Of a stretch of 64,000 nt of DNA, positions 1 through 8,425 are shown one piece after another; the first letter of the stretch is position 1; every line of letters begins with the position of its first letter. The notes below the pieces were generated by a model, which saw only the letters and a list, made by a program, of their open reading frames with translations, was not told where the DNA came from and did not search any database. Origin of the DNA: Methylobacterium sp. WL1 (GTDB taxonomy: Bacteria; Pseudomonadota; Alphaproteobacteria; Rhizobiales; Beijerinckiaceae); NCBI RefSeq assembly GCF_008000895.1, contig NZ_CP042823.1, positions 3,252,001-3,316,000 on the forward strand. The letters run 5' to 3'. Made by a program: the position numbers and the translations under genes.

Positions 1-276
1 CATGAGGCCCGGCCGAACCGTGGTCTCGACGCGGTCGTAGTAGACGAGTTCCTGCAGGCGCTTTTCCAGGGGGTCGGCCACCTGCCGCTGCATCTCGTCG
101 GTGGTGGCGCCGGGCCAGGCGGCCGAGACGGACATCGTCTTGACCGTGAAGGCCGGATCCTCGGCGCGGCCGAGCTTCTGGAAGGCGAAGAAGCCGGCGG
201 CCGTCACCGCGATGATAAGGAAGAGCGTGACGGCCCGCTCGCGGACCGCCAGGGCGGAGAGGTTGAAGCCGGTCAT
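1..276 (-). CDS. RND efflux pump inner-membrane subunit (AcrB/HAE family), N-terminal fragment
   Basis: Only the first 92 codons are in the window; the gene runs off the left edge. The peptide opens with a short cytosolic stretch, one strongly hydrophobic helix (about residues 15-34, with TLFLIIAVTAAGFFAF) and then a periplasmic start containing AAWPGATTDEMQRQV. That is the standard opening of AcrB-type proton-driven drug or metal exporters, where PGA is followed by the pore-domain porter fold. Its ATG overlaps the TGA of the upstream adaptor gene (ATGA), so the two are translationally coupled parts of one tripartite pump. Substrate cannot be judged from this fragment. The family call is firm. 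Confidence 0.85.
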   Translation of the reverse strand, partial: MTGFNLSALAVRERAVTLFLIIAVTAAGFFAFQKLGRAEDPAFTVKTMSVSAAWPGATTDEMQRQVADPLEKRLQELVYYDRVETTVRPGLM

Positions 277-1358
277 CGGGCGACTCCCGTCAGGGTCGGG
301 GGCGCTTGGCGCACGCTCTCTCCCGCCTTCAGGAGATGCGCGCCGAGCGACACGATGCGGTCGCCGGGGTTGAGGCCGGACACGACCTCGGCCTCTTCCT
401 CGGACATGCGCGCGACCGAGACCGGTTGGGCGGAGACCGTCTTCGTGCCGGCATCGAACTTCCAGACCGCCGAGCCCTGCCCCTGGTCGAACAGGGCCCC
501 GAGCGGCACCTCGACCGATGCGGAACGTCCGGTTTCCGCCGGCTTGAGCCGGAGCGTCACGGTCGCGCCCAGCGGCGCGTCCTCGCCGCCGCCGGACAGG
601 ATGTAGCGCGCCCGGTAGGTCCGGGTGGCCGCGTCGGCGGTAGCCGACAGTTCGCGCAGCCGTGCCGGATAGGTCGCCTCGCCCTCTGCGTAGAGCGTCG
701 CCGAGGCGGTGCCCCGCGCCAAGTGGCGGCTCGCCTCCGGCAGGAAGACCTCCGCCTCGCGGGCACCATCGCGCGCCAGCTTGACGACGGTCTGGCCGGC
801 GGCGACCACCTGACCGGGTTCGGTCGGGACCTCCATCACGACGCCATCGGCATCCGCCTGGAGTTCGGAATAGCCGGCCTGGTTGGAAACCTGGCTCGCC
901 TGGGCCTCGGCGTTGGCGAACTGGGCGATGGCGGCATCTGCCGCCGCCTTGTTCTGGTCGTAGGTCTGCTTCGAGGTCCATCCGTCGCCGACCAGCTTGC
1001 GACTACGCTCCTCGTCGGCCTTGGCCTTGATCATCTGGGCGCGCGCGGCCTCGACGGAGGCGCGCGCTGCGTTGAGCGCCAGGGTGAAGTCGGTCCGGTC
1101 CAGACGCATCAGGGGCTGCCCGATCCGGACATGATCCCCCGGATCGACGAGGCGTTCGAAGATCTTCCCGCCGACCCGGAACCCGAGATTGCTCTCCGTG
1201 CGGGCCCGGACGACGCCGGTGTAGCGCGCGACCCCCTTCGTTCCCGGGACGACCTCGACGGTCTGCACCAGCGGAGGTTCCTGAGGCACGGCAGTCTCGG
1301 CCGGCGAGCAGCCCACCAGCGCCGATGCGGAAAGCGCGAGCATCCATCTCACGTCCAT
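273..1358 (-). CDS. RND efflux pump periplasmic adaptor lipoprotein (HlyD/MFP family)
   Basis: About 361 residues. The N-terminus is a lipoprotein signal (LALSASALVGC). It is followed by the barrel-sandwich hybrid lipoyl half-motif around GFRVGGKIFERLVDPGDHV, a coiled-coil alpha-hairpin rich in Ala and Gln, the second lipoyl half (ELQADADGVVMEVPTEPGQV), a beta-barrel and a membrane-proximal domain. This is the adaptor that joins the RND pump to an outer-membrane channel. I chose the ATG at 1358 because GGAGG lies about 6 nt upstream; in-frame starts at 1373 and 1391 also exist. The gene is upstream of and coupled to the RND subunit. No regulator gene is next door. Confidence 0.88.
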   Translation of the reverse strand: MDVRWMLALSASALVGCSPAETAVPQEPPLVQTVEVVPGTKGVARYTGVVRARTESNLGFRVGGKIFERLVDPGDHVRIGQPLMRLDRTDFTLALNAARASVEAARAQMIKAKADEERSRKLVGDGWTSKQTYDQNKAAADAAIAQFANAEAQASQVSNQAGYSELQADADGVVMEVPTEPGQVVAAGQTVVKLARDGAREAEVFLPEASRHLARGTASATLYAEGEATYPARLRELSATADAATRTYRARYILSGGGEDAPLGATVTLRLKPAETGRSASVEVPLGALFDQGQGSAVWKFDAGTKTVSAQPVSVARMSEEEAEVVSGLNPGDRIVSLGAHLLKAGESVRQAPPTLTGVAR

Positions 1359-1731
1359 GGCCCGCCTCCACATCGATCCGATCCTTCGCAAAAATGATGT
1401 TCATCATCTATTGTGCGGGCGTGCTTTCGTCAATGGCGGAACCGGGATCCTGGCCGGGGCTCGGTTTGATTCACTGGTCGCTCCCACCCGCCGATCGCAC
1501 CGACGCTGGCGAGCAGGGTGGAGTCGGTCCACGCCGACCACAGCGGCGTGCATCCGTCCGTCCCAAATCCGGGGCGCCTCCCTGTCGTCGGCGTTCAGCG
1601 CGGGGCCGGCTGGACCGGCCTACCTCGTTTGGCGGAATTGGACCGGCTGACGGTTCGCCTCCAAGCGAAGCCGTCGGGAGCCTCGGCCATGCGTCGGCGC
1701 GGAGCGCTCGGGACGTCGAAGGCTGAGGGCG
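1359..1731. other. Divergent intergenic region, efflux operon / polysaccharide gene
   Basis: About 370 bp with no convincing gene on either strand; the open frames crossing it have no recognisable protein features. It must hold the promoters of both the leftward efflux operon and the rightward ligase gene. Its one clear structure is the short palindrome at 1394-1407. Confidence 0.6.
1394..1407. promoter_or_regulatory. Perfect 14-bp palindrome, possible repressor operator
   Basis: ATGATG-TT-CATCAT is a perfect inverted repeat 36 bp upstream of the chosen adaptor start. It is AT-rich in a GC-rich setting. RND efflux operons are often controlled by TetR- or MarR-type repressors that bind such short palindromes at the promoter. 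The operator role is an inference; no repressor gene is visible in the window. Confidence 0.35.
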
Positions 1732-3048
1732 ATGGCGTTTCGTCGAGACATGGCGGGTTTCGGACCGGACGAGACCGGATCGGCCTGGCTTCCAACCGGC
1801 GGGCTCGATGAGCGTGGTGCTTGGCATGTCGCCCGCCCGTCGCGCCGCCGGCTCGGCGCCCACGGTCTGCCGCGGCTCGAGCCCGCTGCGATACTCTGGG
1901 TCCTGCTAATCCTGCTCGCGCCGATCAGCGGCGAGCAGGTCAAGCTCCCGGGTCTGGATAAGGCGGTCTGGCTGGGCGCCGACCTGGCGGCTCTCGCCTT
2001 CCTGGTCTTACGGCGCGATCTTGCCAGCACGCTGTTCGGCAGCCGGCCCGTCATCCTGTTTTGGCCGGCGCTCGCCGTGATGTCGGCGGCATGGTCGCTG
2101 ACCCCGGACATCTCGGCCTATCACGGCCTCCAGCTGCTCGCCACGGTCGTGGCGGGGATCGCGTTGCGCGCCACGATGGGGCTATCGGGCGTCGTCAGGA
2201 TCGTCTTCCTCGGGCTGCTGGGCGGGCAGATCCTGTCGCTGGTGCTGGGCGTTGCCGCCCCCGGCATGACCCGCGGCCTCAGCGGGGAATGGTCCGGGGT
2301 CTACTCGCACAAGAACGTGCTCGGGAGCCTGATGAGTCTCCAGCTCCTCTGTGCCGCCTGCCTGTTCCTCCAGGGCTGGCACCGACTCCTGACCGGGGCG
2401 GCCTTCCTGGGCGCCGTGATGCTGCTGGTCTCGTCCCATTCCGCCACCGCCCTGGTGGCCGGCGCAGTGGGGCTCTCCCCACTCTGCGTGGTCATGGCGT
2501 GGCGACAGGGTAACCTGGTGACGGGCTTCTGCCTCGGGCTTGCCATCGCGCTCGCGGGAATCGGCATCCTGGTCGCCCCGACCTACGGAGCGGACCTCTC
2601 CGCCAGCCTGCTCTCGGACCTCGGCAAGGACACGACCCTGACCGGCCGCACCATCCTCTGGCAGTTCGGCATCGATCAGTTCTGGCGGGAGCCCCTCGTC
2701 GGGATCGGCTACAAAGCCTACTGGGAAAGCCCGATCACCACGGCGCCCTACCTCCACTTCACCACGAAGCAGAAGCTCTGGTTCTTCCACAACAACTTCA
2801 TCGACGTTGCGGTGGCATTCGGCGTCGTCGGCCTGATCATTTTCACGGGCGTCTTGCTCGATACGGCACGTCGCGTCATCGCGCACTTCACCCGGTCTCC
2901 GGGCTATGTCGAAGCCTGGCCGATCCTGTTCCTCGCGCAGCTCGTGGTCTTCATTTGCTTCGAGTGCCCGTTGTTCATGAATCACGGGATGCATCAGTTC
3001 CTGCTGGCGGCGATCCTTCCGGTCCTGCGGCAACGGCCGACGGCCTGA
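1732..3048 (+). CDS. O-antigen ligase / polysaccharide polymerase family membrane protein (Wzy/ExoQ-like)
   Basis: 438 residues. After a polar N-terminus of about 48 residues there are roughly ten hydrophobic segments and one larger extracytoplasmic loop (about residues 290-350). The segment GVYSHKNVLG, with His193 by my count, matches the conserved HKN motif of ExoQ-like members of the Wzy/WaaL family. Members polymerise repeat units or transfer a lipid-linked glycan to an acceptor at the periplasmic face of the inner membrane. The next gene is a glycosyltransferase, which supports a role in exopolysaccharide or LPS. Which of the two reactions it performs cannot be read from sequence. The ATG at 1750 is an alternative start. 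Confidence 0.82.
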   Translation: MAFRRDMAGFGPDETGSAWLPTGGLDERGAWHVARPSRRRLGAHGLPRLEPAAILWVLLILLAPISGEQVKLPGLDKAVWLGADLAALAFLVLRRDLASTLFGSRPVILFWPALAVMSAAWSLTPDISAYHGLQLLATVVAGIALRATMGLSGVVRIVFLGLLGGQILSLVLGVAAPGMTRGLSGEWSGVYSHKNVLGSLMSLQLLCAACLFLQGWHRLLTGAAFLGAVMLLVSSHSATALVAGAVGLSPLCVVMAWRQGNLVTGFCLGLAIALAGIGILVAPTYGADLSASLLSDLGKDTTLTGRTILWQFGIDQFWREPLVGIGYKAYWESPITTAPYLHFTTKQKLWFFHNNFIDVAVAFGVVGLIIFTGVLLDTARRVIAHFTRSPGYVEAWPILFLAQLVVFICFECPLFMNHGMHQFLLAAILPVLRQRPTA

Positions 3049-3419
3049 TCGACGATCAGTCCGGCTGGAAGCAGGGGCCTACCCCTACCAGTCCGAAGCT
3101 GCCGCATAGGCGGAAGCAGGATGCGCAGCGTATCGTCCGCACTTCGTATGCAATCTAATTCCGGATCACGCGAATATTTCTCGAAGATACACGTGGATGA
3201 CGTTTCATAAATCTTGCGATCCCCGGATCTTGACTAGAAAATCATTTTCCCGCTTTTCCGCTCCGGCTAATTCGACGAGGCGTTCATCCCAGCAGAGTCC
3301 GCGTGCGGAAACGTCAGCGCAGGGCGAAACTTTTAAACAATGATTACTGAATTCGACCGCAAAATGTGTTTGCAAGTTTGTTAAATTCAGCGCATGATTC
3401 TAAATCAAAGGCTGGTACA
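3049..3419. other. AT-rich intergenic region upstream of the glycosyltransferase
   Basis: About 370 bp with no gene I can support. From roughly 3160 onward the base composition falls well below the window average, with runs such as TTTTAAACAATGATTACTG. It probably carries the promoter of the following gene. No clear terminator follows the ligase gene. Confidence 0.5.
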
Positions 3420-4172
3420 ATGTGCTGCATTGCAATATCGATCCCGCGGTTTCGCGAGAGACATGCCTATATTACCCGGCATCTCCATACGGTCTGGGGG
3501 GCGGATTTCGAAATTCTGGGTATCGACGGGTCGGTGGCCGGCCGTGACGCGTCGCCGGGATCCGATCTGAGCCCGGGACAGGTGGGCTGCGCCCTCTCGC
3601 ACCTGGCCGCCTACGAATCCATGATCGATCGCAGGTTACCCTGGGCCCTCATCGTCGAAGACGACGCGGTGTTGCCGCCGGACATCCACGACATCTTGGT
3701 CCGGGTCGAGGCGACCCTGCGCCGGGGCGATGTCGTCCTCCTCTACAATCGGCCGCAGCATCGCGCCGCCTTCAGCACCGTGAACGCCGATTCGATCGGC
3801 GACTACCGGCTGTGCCTGCCCATGAACATGGCAGGGCTCGGAACGACGGCCGCCTACGTGATCACGCGGCAGGCGGCAGAAGGCATCCTGAAGGTGAACC
3901 GGCCGGTCGTGGCGGCTGCCGACAACTGGGAATACTTCTTCGAGCGCCAGGCTATCGCCCGGGCCCGGGTGATGTCGCCGAACCCGGTCTCGATAAAACC
4001 GTTCGAATCGACGGTCTTCACATCCGGGTCCCGGTTCGGCGGCGTCCTGAAGAGCAATCGCCTGTTCCAGCCGCTGCTGGCGGCCCGGCGCCGTTTTTTG
4101 ACGGCGCGCATGACGGGCCAGACGGTGTTCGTCGACGAAGTCTCGCCCTACTCCACGATGTCCCCGCAATAG
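3420..4172 (+). CDS. Glycosyltransferase family 25 (LPS/polysaccharide sugar transferase)
   Basis: 250 residues. The opening CCIAISIPRFRERHAYITRH has the GT25 layout, in which the first strand is followed by an Arg-rich helix. Next come SPGQVGCALSHLAAYESMI (family hallmark G.xxSH) and the metal/nucleotide-sugar motif LIVEDDAVL near residue 78. GLGTTAAYVITRQAAEGIL is the acceptor-side motif. GT25 enzymes add galactose or similar sugars to LPS or capsule. I chose the ATG at 3420 because AAAGG sits 8 nt upstream; the ATG at 3366 has no good ribosome site. No signal peptide, so it is cytosolic. The exact sugar and linkage are unknown. Confidence 0.83.
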   Translation: MCCIAISIPRFRERHAYITRHLHTVWGADFEILGIDGSVAGRDASPGSDLSPGQVGCALSHLAAYESMIDRRLPWALIVEDDAVLPPDIHDILVRVEATLRRGDVVLLYNRPQHRAAFSTVNADSIGDYRLCLPMNMAGLGTTAAYVITRQAAEGILKVNRPVVAAADNWEYFFERQAIARARVMSPNPVSIKPFESTVFTSGSRFGGVLKSNRLFQPLLAARRRFLTARMTGQTVFVDEVSPYSTMSPQ

Positions 4173-4615
4173 AGGCGGCTGCAGCGCCGTTCTCGACAAC
4201 GGTCTTCAGGGCATCCGGTCGCCCACTTCGCGTCCTCGCGTGCGGGATCCTCGGCCACGGCACGTCGCTCGCTGCGGTGCAGCCTCCGGATTCGGCCTGC
4301 GCTGCCCGGCGCTCACTCCGTTCAGCGTTTTCGAAGGACGCAGAGCGCCGACGATCCATTCGGATGAGCGAAGAACAGGCCGCCGCGCGGCGAGGATGCC
4401 GTGGCCGCCCTCTTCCAGTGCCGGGGCTCGGCGACGAAGCCAGCAATACAAACGAAAGACGTAGGCATACGGCGCCGACCGTACCCTTGGCCCGCGCCCG
4501 AACCATGACACTCTGATTGCCGAAGCGTCGAGGGCCACCACCGCGCCATCGAACGCAACCCGGTCGCCGCACTGCCGCTGCGGCCGCCATCACACTCCGG
4601 CAGCGAAGCGTGACG
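4173..4615. other. Intergenic region without a supported gene
   Basis: About 440 bp between the glycosyltransferase and the polytopic membrane protein. An open frame continues upstream of the membrane-protein start to 4517, but its residues are Arg/Pro-rich with no structure, so I treat it as non-coding. No hairpin or tRNA was recognised. Confidence 0.5.
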
Positions 4616-6298
4616 ATGGGCAGATCTCTCTCGAGTTCGGATCCGACCAAGACCTTCACGGTCCGAGAATCCTGGCTGGCCGGACCGTTCTCGCTGGCGC
4701 AGGCCCGGCCGTATTTGATCCTGCTCGCGCAGATCACCGCGCTCCTGATGGTGATCAAGCTGTCGCGGATCGTCGACGAGCGGAACAACTACTACATTAT
4801 CGTGCTGCCGCTGTTGCTGGCGGCCGCGATGCTGCGGCAGACCTACGCCGCCTCCGACACCGCCGCCGTCCGGCTGCTCCAATTGATCGGCGTGATCTCC
4901 GGGGCCTACGCCCTCGTGCATTACCCGCTGTTCCCGGTGGTCGAGCAGGGCTTCAAGGCGATGGCGACGCTGGGCGCCCTCGTGGGCCTCTGGATCGCCG
5001 CCGTGGCCTGCGGGATCCTGTGCCTGCGCTGGCCGTCGCTCGGCGTGGTGGGCGCGGCCTACCTGGTTTGGAGCAAGCTCGCCGTCAGCCGGGTGACGGG
5101 GCTCTGGCACGGACACATCATCGACGTCGTGCCCCTGGCGGAGGTCAGCTTCTGCCTGCTGGCCGGTCTCGGCGTCATCGCCCTCACGGCCCGCGTGAGC
5201 GCATCGCCGGGCATGCCCGCTGCCGCCAGGACCGACATTGCCACCGCCGGTGCGCTGTTCTCGAAGGTTCTCATCGCCGCCGCGATCAGCATCCACCTCG
5301 GGAACTACTACTCATCCTTCCTGGCCAAGGTGACGCTGGATGCCGGCCCGACATCCTGGCTGCTCGCGAACGACCCAGGAAAACTGTTCAGCGTCGGCCT
5401 CGACAACAACCACGTCTTCTACGCGAGCTGGGCCTGGCTGGTGGAAGGCATGCGGGCGATCCTGAGTCATGCCGGGCCCCTCACGAACACGCTCATCCTG
5501 GTCGGACAAGGGGCGGCCCTGGTCGGCATCCTGATGCCGCGGCGCTGGCTCGTTATCCTGCTGCTCGGCTTCGACGCGATGCACCTGTCCATCGTGGTCG
5601 TCATGGGCGCCAATTTCGCCCCGTGGATCCTGCTGAACCTGGCGATCGGCGCCGTGGTGATCAGCCGGCATTACCAGCGGCCGCCGCTGATGGTCGGGGT
5701 GCTCTCGGTGCTGTTCATCCTGAGCGACAACAGCTTCATGACTCAGGCGCGGCTCGGCTGGTACGACACCGCAGCGAATAATAAGTTGTACTTCCAGGCG
5801 GTCGATAAGGACGGCGGGCGCCACTACGTCCCGACGAACTTCTTCACCTTCTACTCGTATCCCTTCGCCCACATGGCCTACGGATCGCCGGATGCGGAGA
5901 CCGCCTTCGCCCTCGACAACCCGAATGGCGGAACCCAGGTCTACCGGAAAGTCGTCGCGTCGCTGTCCTGCGACGTGCCGGTCCTCACCGCCCGGGACGG
6001 CGCCGGGCAAGACCTCGCCAAGATCGAGATCGATCGGCCCGCGGTCGATGCCTACATCGGCGGCTATCACCGACTGGTCACTGGAATTGCCGACAGGCTG
6101 GGGTCGTTCCCCCATGCATTCTACCCGCATCACTTCTTCGTCCCGCTCCAGCACGGAGCGAGCTTCGACGGCGTGGGCCTGCACGACATCGTCGCCTACA
6201 TCTATCGGCGTGAATCGGTCTGCCTCAGCCTGCAGGATGGCGTGCCGGTCCGCAGGCTGGTCTCGGAAGCCGAGCATCGGATCGATCTGAAGCCATGA
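4616..6298 (+). CDS. Polytopic membrane protein, HTTM-like, partner of a DCC protein
   Basis: 560 residues from the ATG at 4616. About ten to twelve hydrophobic helices lie between residues 25 and 380, followed by a soluble C-terminal domain of about 170 residues (from around TNFFTFYSYPFAHMAYGSP). The helix block with NNHVFYASWAWLVEG, then FDAMHLSIVVVMGANFAPW, resembles the horizontally transferred transmembrane (HTTM, vitamin-K-carboxylase-like) fold. That assignment is from memory of the pattern, not a search. The stop overlaps the start of a DCC-family gene (ATGA); HTTM and DCC proteins are known genomic partners. The polysaccharide genes upstream suggest an envelope role. Substrate unknown. 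Confidence 0.6.
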   Translation: MGRSLSSSDPTKTFTVRESWLAGPFSLAQARPYLILLAQITALLMVIKLSRIVDERNNYYIIVLPLLLAAAMLRQTYAASDTAAVRLLQLIGVISGAYALVHYPLFPVVEQGFKAMATLGALVGLWIAAVACGILCLRWPSLGVVGAAYLVWSKLAVSRVTGLWHGHIIDVVPLAEVSFCLLAGLGVIALTARVSASPGMPAAARTDIATAGALFSKVLIAAAISIHLGNYYSSFLAKVTLDAGPTSWLLANDPGKLFSVGLDNNHVFYASWAWLVEGMRAILSHAGPLTNTLILVGQGAALVGILMPRRWLVILLLGFDAMHLSIVVVMGANFAPWILLNLAIGAVVISRHYQRPPLMVGVLSVLFILSDNSFMTQARLGWYDTAANNKLYFQAVDKDGGRHYVPTNFFTFYSYPFAHMAYGSPDAETAFALDNPNGGTQVYRKVVASLSCDVPVLTARDGAGQDLAKIEIDRPAVDAYIGGYHRLVTGIADRLGSFPHAFYPHHFFVPLQHGASFDGVGLHDIVAYIYRRESVCLSLQDGVPVRRLVSEAEHRIDLKP

Positions 6299-6696
6299 CC
6301 GACGCAGCTCTCACGGTCGTCTACGACGGCGAATGCCCGTTCTGCAGCAACTACGTGCGCCTGATGGCCCTGCGCCGGTCGGTCGGCACCGTGGCACTAG
6401 TCGATGCCCGGGAGGGCGGCCCGGTGGTCGAGGACCTGACCCGGCGCGGTTACGACCTCGACAACGGCATGGTCGTCCGCCACGGCCGGACCCTGTATTA
6501 CGGCCCGGACGCCTTGGTCCTGCTCTCGACCCTTAGCGAGGATCGGGGCCGGATCGGCCGCGCCCTATCGTGGCTGCTACGCAGCCCGTCCCGCGCGCGC
6601 CTGCTCTATCCGATGATGAAGCTCGGTCGACGCGCGACCCTTGCTTTGCTGGGCCGACGCCTCATCGCGCAGCCCGCATCCGGCCGGCACCCTTGA
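6295..6696 (+). CDS. DCC-family (DUF393) thiol-disulfide protein
   Basis: 133 residues. The N-terminus VVYDGECPFCSNYVRLM carries the DGxCPxC signature (Cys14 and Cys17) that defines the DCC family, whose members have a predicted thioredoxin-like fold. The middle reads LVDAREGGPVVEDLTRRGYD and the C-terminus is basic with a hydrophobic helix. There is no signal peptide, so it is probably cytosolic or membrane-associated. It overlaps the upstream membrane gene by ATGA and is surely co-translated with it. Biochemical function in the family is poorly defined; a redox role is inferred from the CxxC pair. Confidence 0.85.
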   Translation: MTDAALTVVYDGECPFCSNYVRLMALRRSVGTVALVDAREGGPVVEDLTRRGYDLDNGMVVRHGRTLYYGPDALVLLSTLSEDRGRIGRALSWLLRSPSRARLLYPMMKLGRRATLALLGRRLIAQPASGRHP

Positions 6697-6929
6697 ACCT
6701 GCGCCACCGAGATCTGCCCCCGAGATCTGTGCTGCGCGCGAAAGGCTTCCGGCACGCTGGAAATGACCACGCGGCATCGGCCTTGCTCGTGCTCTCGCGC
6801 TTCCAGCCGGCCTAGCGCTCTCGACTTCTGAGCGTCGGCGGTGTGGAAGGAGCGTGATCCGGTCGCGATGCGGGCCGCCCTCCAGGCCTGCCTGCCCGGA
6901 GCGGTACGCAGCAGGAAGGGACGAGTCCG

Positions 6930-7691
6930 TTGGCCAGCGTGGACCTGAATTCCGATCTCGGCGAGGGCTACGGCACCTACGCCTGCGGTGACGATGCGGC
7001 GATCCTCGGCATCGTCACTTCCGCCAACGTCGCCTGCGGCCTGCACGCGGGCGATCCCGAGATCATGGCCAGCACCTTCGCGCTGGCCAAGGCGCGCGGC
7101 GTGGCGGTCGGCGCCCATCCGGGCTTTCCGGACCTCTGGGGCTTCGGACGGCGGCGCATGCCGTTCACCCCGCCCGAGATCGAACGGCTCGTCGCCTACC
7201 AGGTCGGCGCCGCGCAGGCGCTCGGCGCCTATGCCGGCCACCGGGTCACCTACGTGAAGGCGCACGGCGCGCTGGCCAACCTGGCCGCCGAGGACCGGGC
7301 CGTCGCCGACGCGATCGCCAGGGCAGTCCGGGCGGTCGATCGGGACCTGGCACTGCTGGCCATCGCACTCACCGCCCAGGTCGCGGCGGGCGAGGCATGC
7401 GGGCTCGAGGTCCACCAGGAAATCTTCGCCGATCGCGGGTACACCGAGGCTGGCCTGCTCATCCCGCGCGACCGGCCCGGCGCGCTGATCACCGAGGCCG
7501 ATGCGGCCGCAGACCGGGTCTTCCGCATGGTCGAGGGCGGGGCGATCCTCACCGCCTCGGGCAAGTCCCTGCCGACGCCGATCCGCTCGATCTGCGTCCA
7601 CGGGGATTCCGCGCACGCGGTCGCCACGGCCCGGGCGGTGCGCGCCCGCCTGGAAGGCGCCGGCGTGACCCTGGCGCCGTTCCGCCCATGA
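6930..7691 (+). CDS. pxpA: 5-oxoprolinase subunit A (LamB/YcsF family)
   Basis: 253 residues. It starts VDLNSDLGEGYGTYACGDD and contains SANVACGLHAGDPEIM and AHPGFPDLWGFGRR, the hallmark stretches of the LamB/YcsF family. With PxpB and PxpC it hydrolyses 5-oxoproline to glutamate using ATP, repairing a metabolite that forms spontaneously from glutamine and glutamate. The start is a TTG at 6930, supported by AGGAAGGG about 9 nt upstream. The stop overlaps the pxpB ATG, and the gene leads a tightly coupled three-gene operon. Confidence 0.93.
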   Translation: MASVDLNSDLGEGYGTYACGDDAAILGIVTSANVACGLHAGDPEIMASTFALAKARGVAVGAHPGFPDLWGFGRRRMPFTPPEIERLVAYQVGAAQALGAYAGHRVTYVKAHGALANLAAEDRAVADAIARAVRAVDRDLALLAIALTAQVAAGEACGLEVHQEIFADRGYTEAGLLIPRDRPGALITEADAAADRVFRMVEGGAILTASGKSLPTPIRSICVHGDSAHAVATARAVRARLEGAGVTLAPFRP

Positions 7692-8425
7692 GCGACGCGG
7701 TGAGCGAACCGCGGCTGCTGGATTCCGGTGAGGCAGCGCTGGTGGTCGAATTCGGCAGCACCGTCGATCCCACGATCAGCGACCGGGTCCTGGCGCTCGA
7801 CGACGCCCTCGGCGCCGATCCGCCGGAGGGATTGCGCGAGCGCGTGCCGACCTACCGCTCCCTGATGCTCCACTACGATCCGCTGGTGCTCGACCGTGAG
7901 ACGCTGGCGGAGCGAGTGCGGGCGCTGGTCGCCGGCGCCGTCGCCCGTGTCGGCACGCCGACCCTCTGGACGCTGCCCTGCTGCTACGACGCGCCCCACG
8001 GTGAGGACATCGCGCAGGTCGCCGAACGCACCGGGCTCTCCGCCGACGCCGTGGTGGCGACCCATGCCGGAGCCACCTACCGGGTCTACATGTACGGATT
8101 CGCACCGGGCTTCGCCTATCTCGGCGGCCTGCCCAAGACCCTCGCGGTACCCAGGCGCGCGAGCCCGCGGCCCCCGCATCCGAAAAACGCCGTGGTGGTC
8201 GGCGGAGGCCTGGCCGCAGTGGCCACCGTGCCGATGCCCACGGGCTGGTACGTGATCGGCGCCACTCCGGCCCGGCTCTACGCCCCGGAGCGCAGCGAGA
8301 GCTTCTTCGTCGGTGCCGGCGACCTGATCCGGTTCGAGGCCGTGGACGTCGCGACCTTCGATGCCCTGACCGCCCGGGAGGCGGCGGGCGAGCCGGTCGC
8401 CCGCCGTGGGGAGGCCGATCGATGA
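7688..8425 (+). CDS. pxpB: 5-oxoprolinase subunit B (allophanate hydrolase subunit 1-like)
   Basis: 245 residues. The motif YMYGFAPGFAYLGGLP and the later GGGLAAVATVPMPTGWYVIG are the conserved core of the KipI/PxpB (allophanate hydrolase subunit 1) domain, whose fold is cyclophilin-like. It forms the enzyme with PxpC and cooperates with PxpA. It overlaps pxpA by ATGA at its start and pxpC by ATGA at its end, so all three are translated as a unit. Length is normal for the family. Confidence 0.93.
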   Translation: MSDAVSEPRLLDSGEAALVVEFGSTVDPTISDRVLALDDALGADPPEGLRERVPTYRSLMLHYDPLVLDRETLAERVRALVAGAVARVGTPTLWTLPCCYDAPHGEDIAQVAERTGLSADAVVATHAGATYRVYMYGFAPGFAYLGGLPKTLAVPRRASPRPPHPKNAVVVGGGLAAVATVPMPTGWYVIGATPARLYAPERSESFFVGAGDLIRFEAVDVATFDALTAREAAGEPVARRGEADR

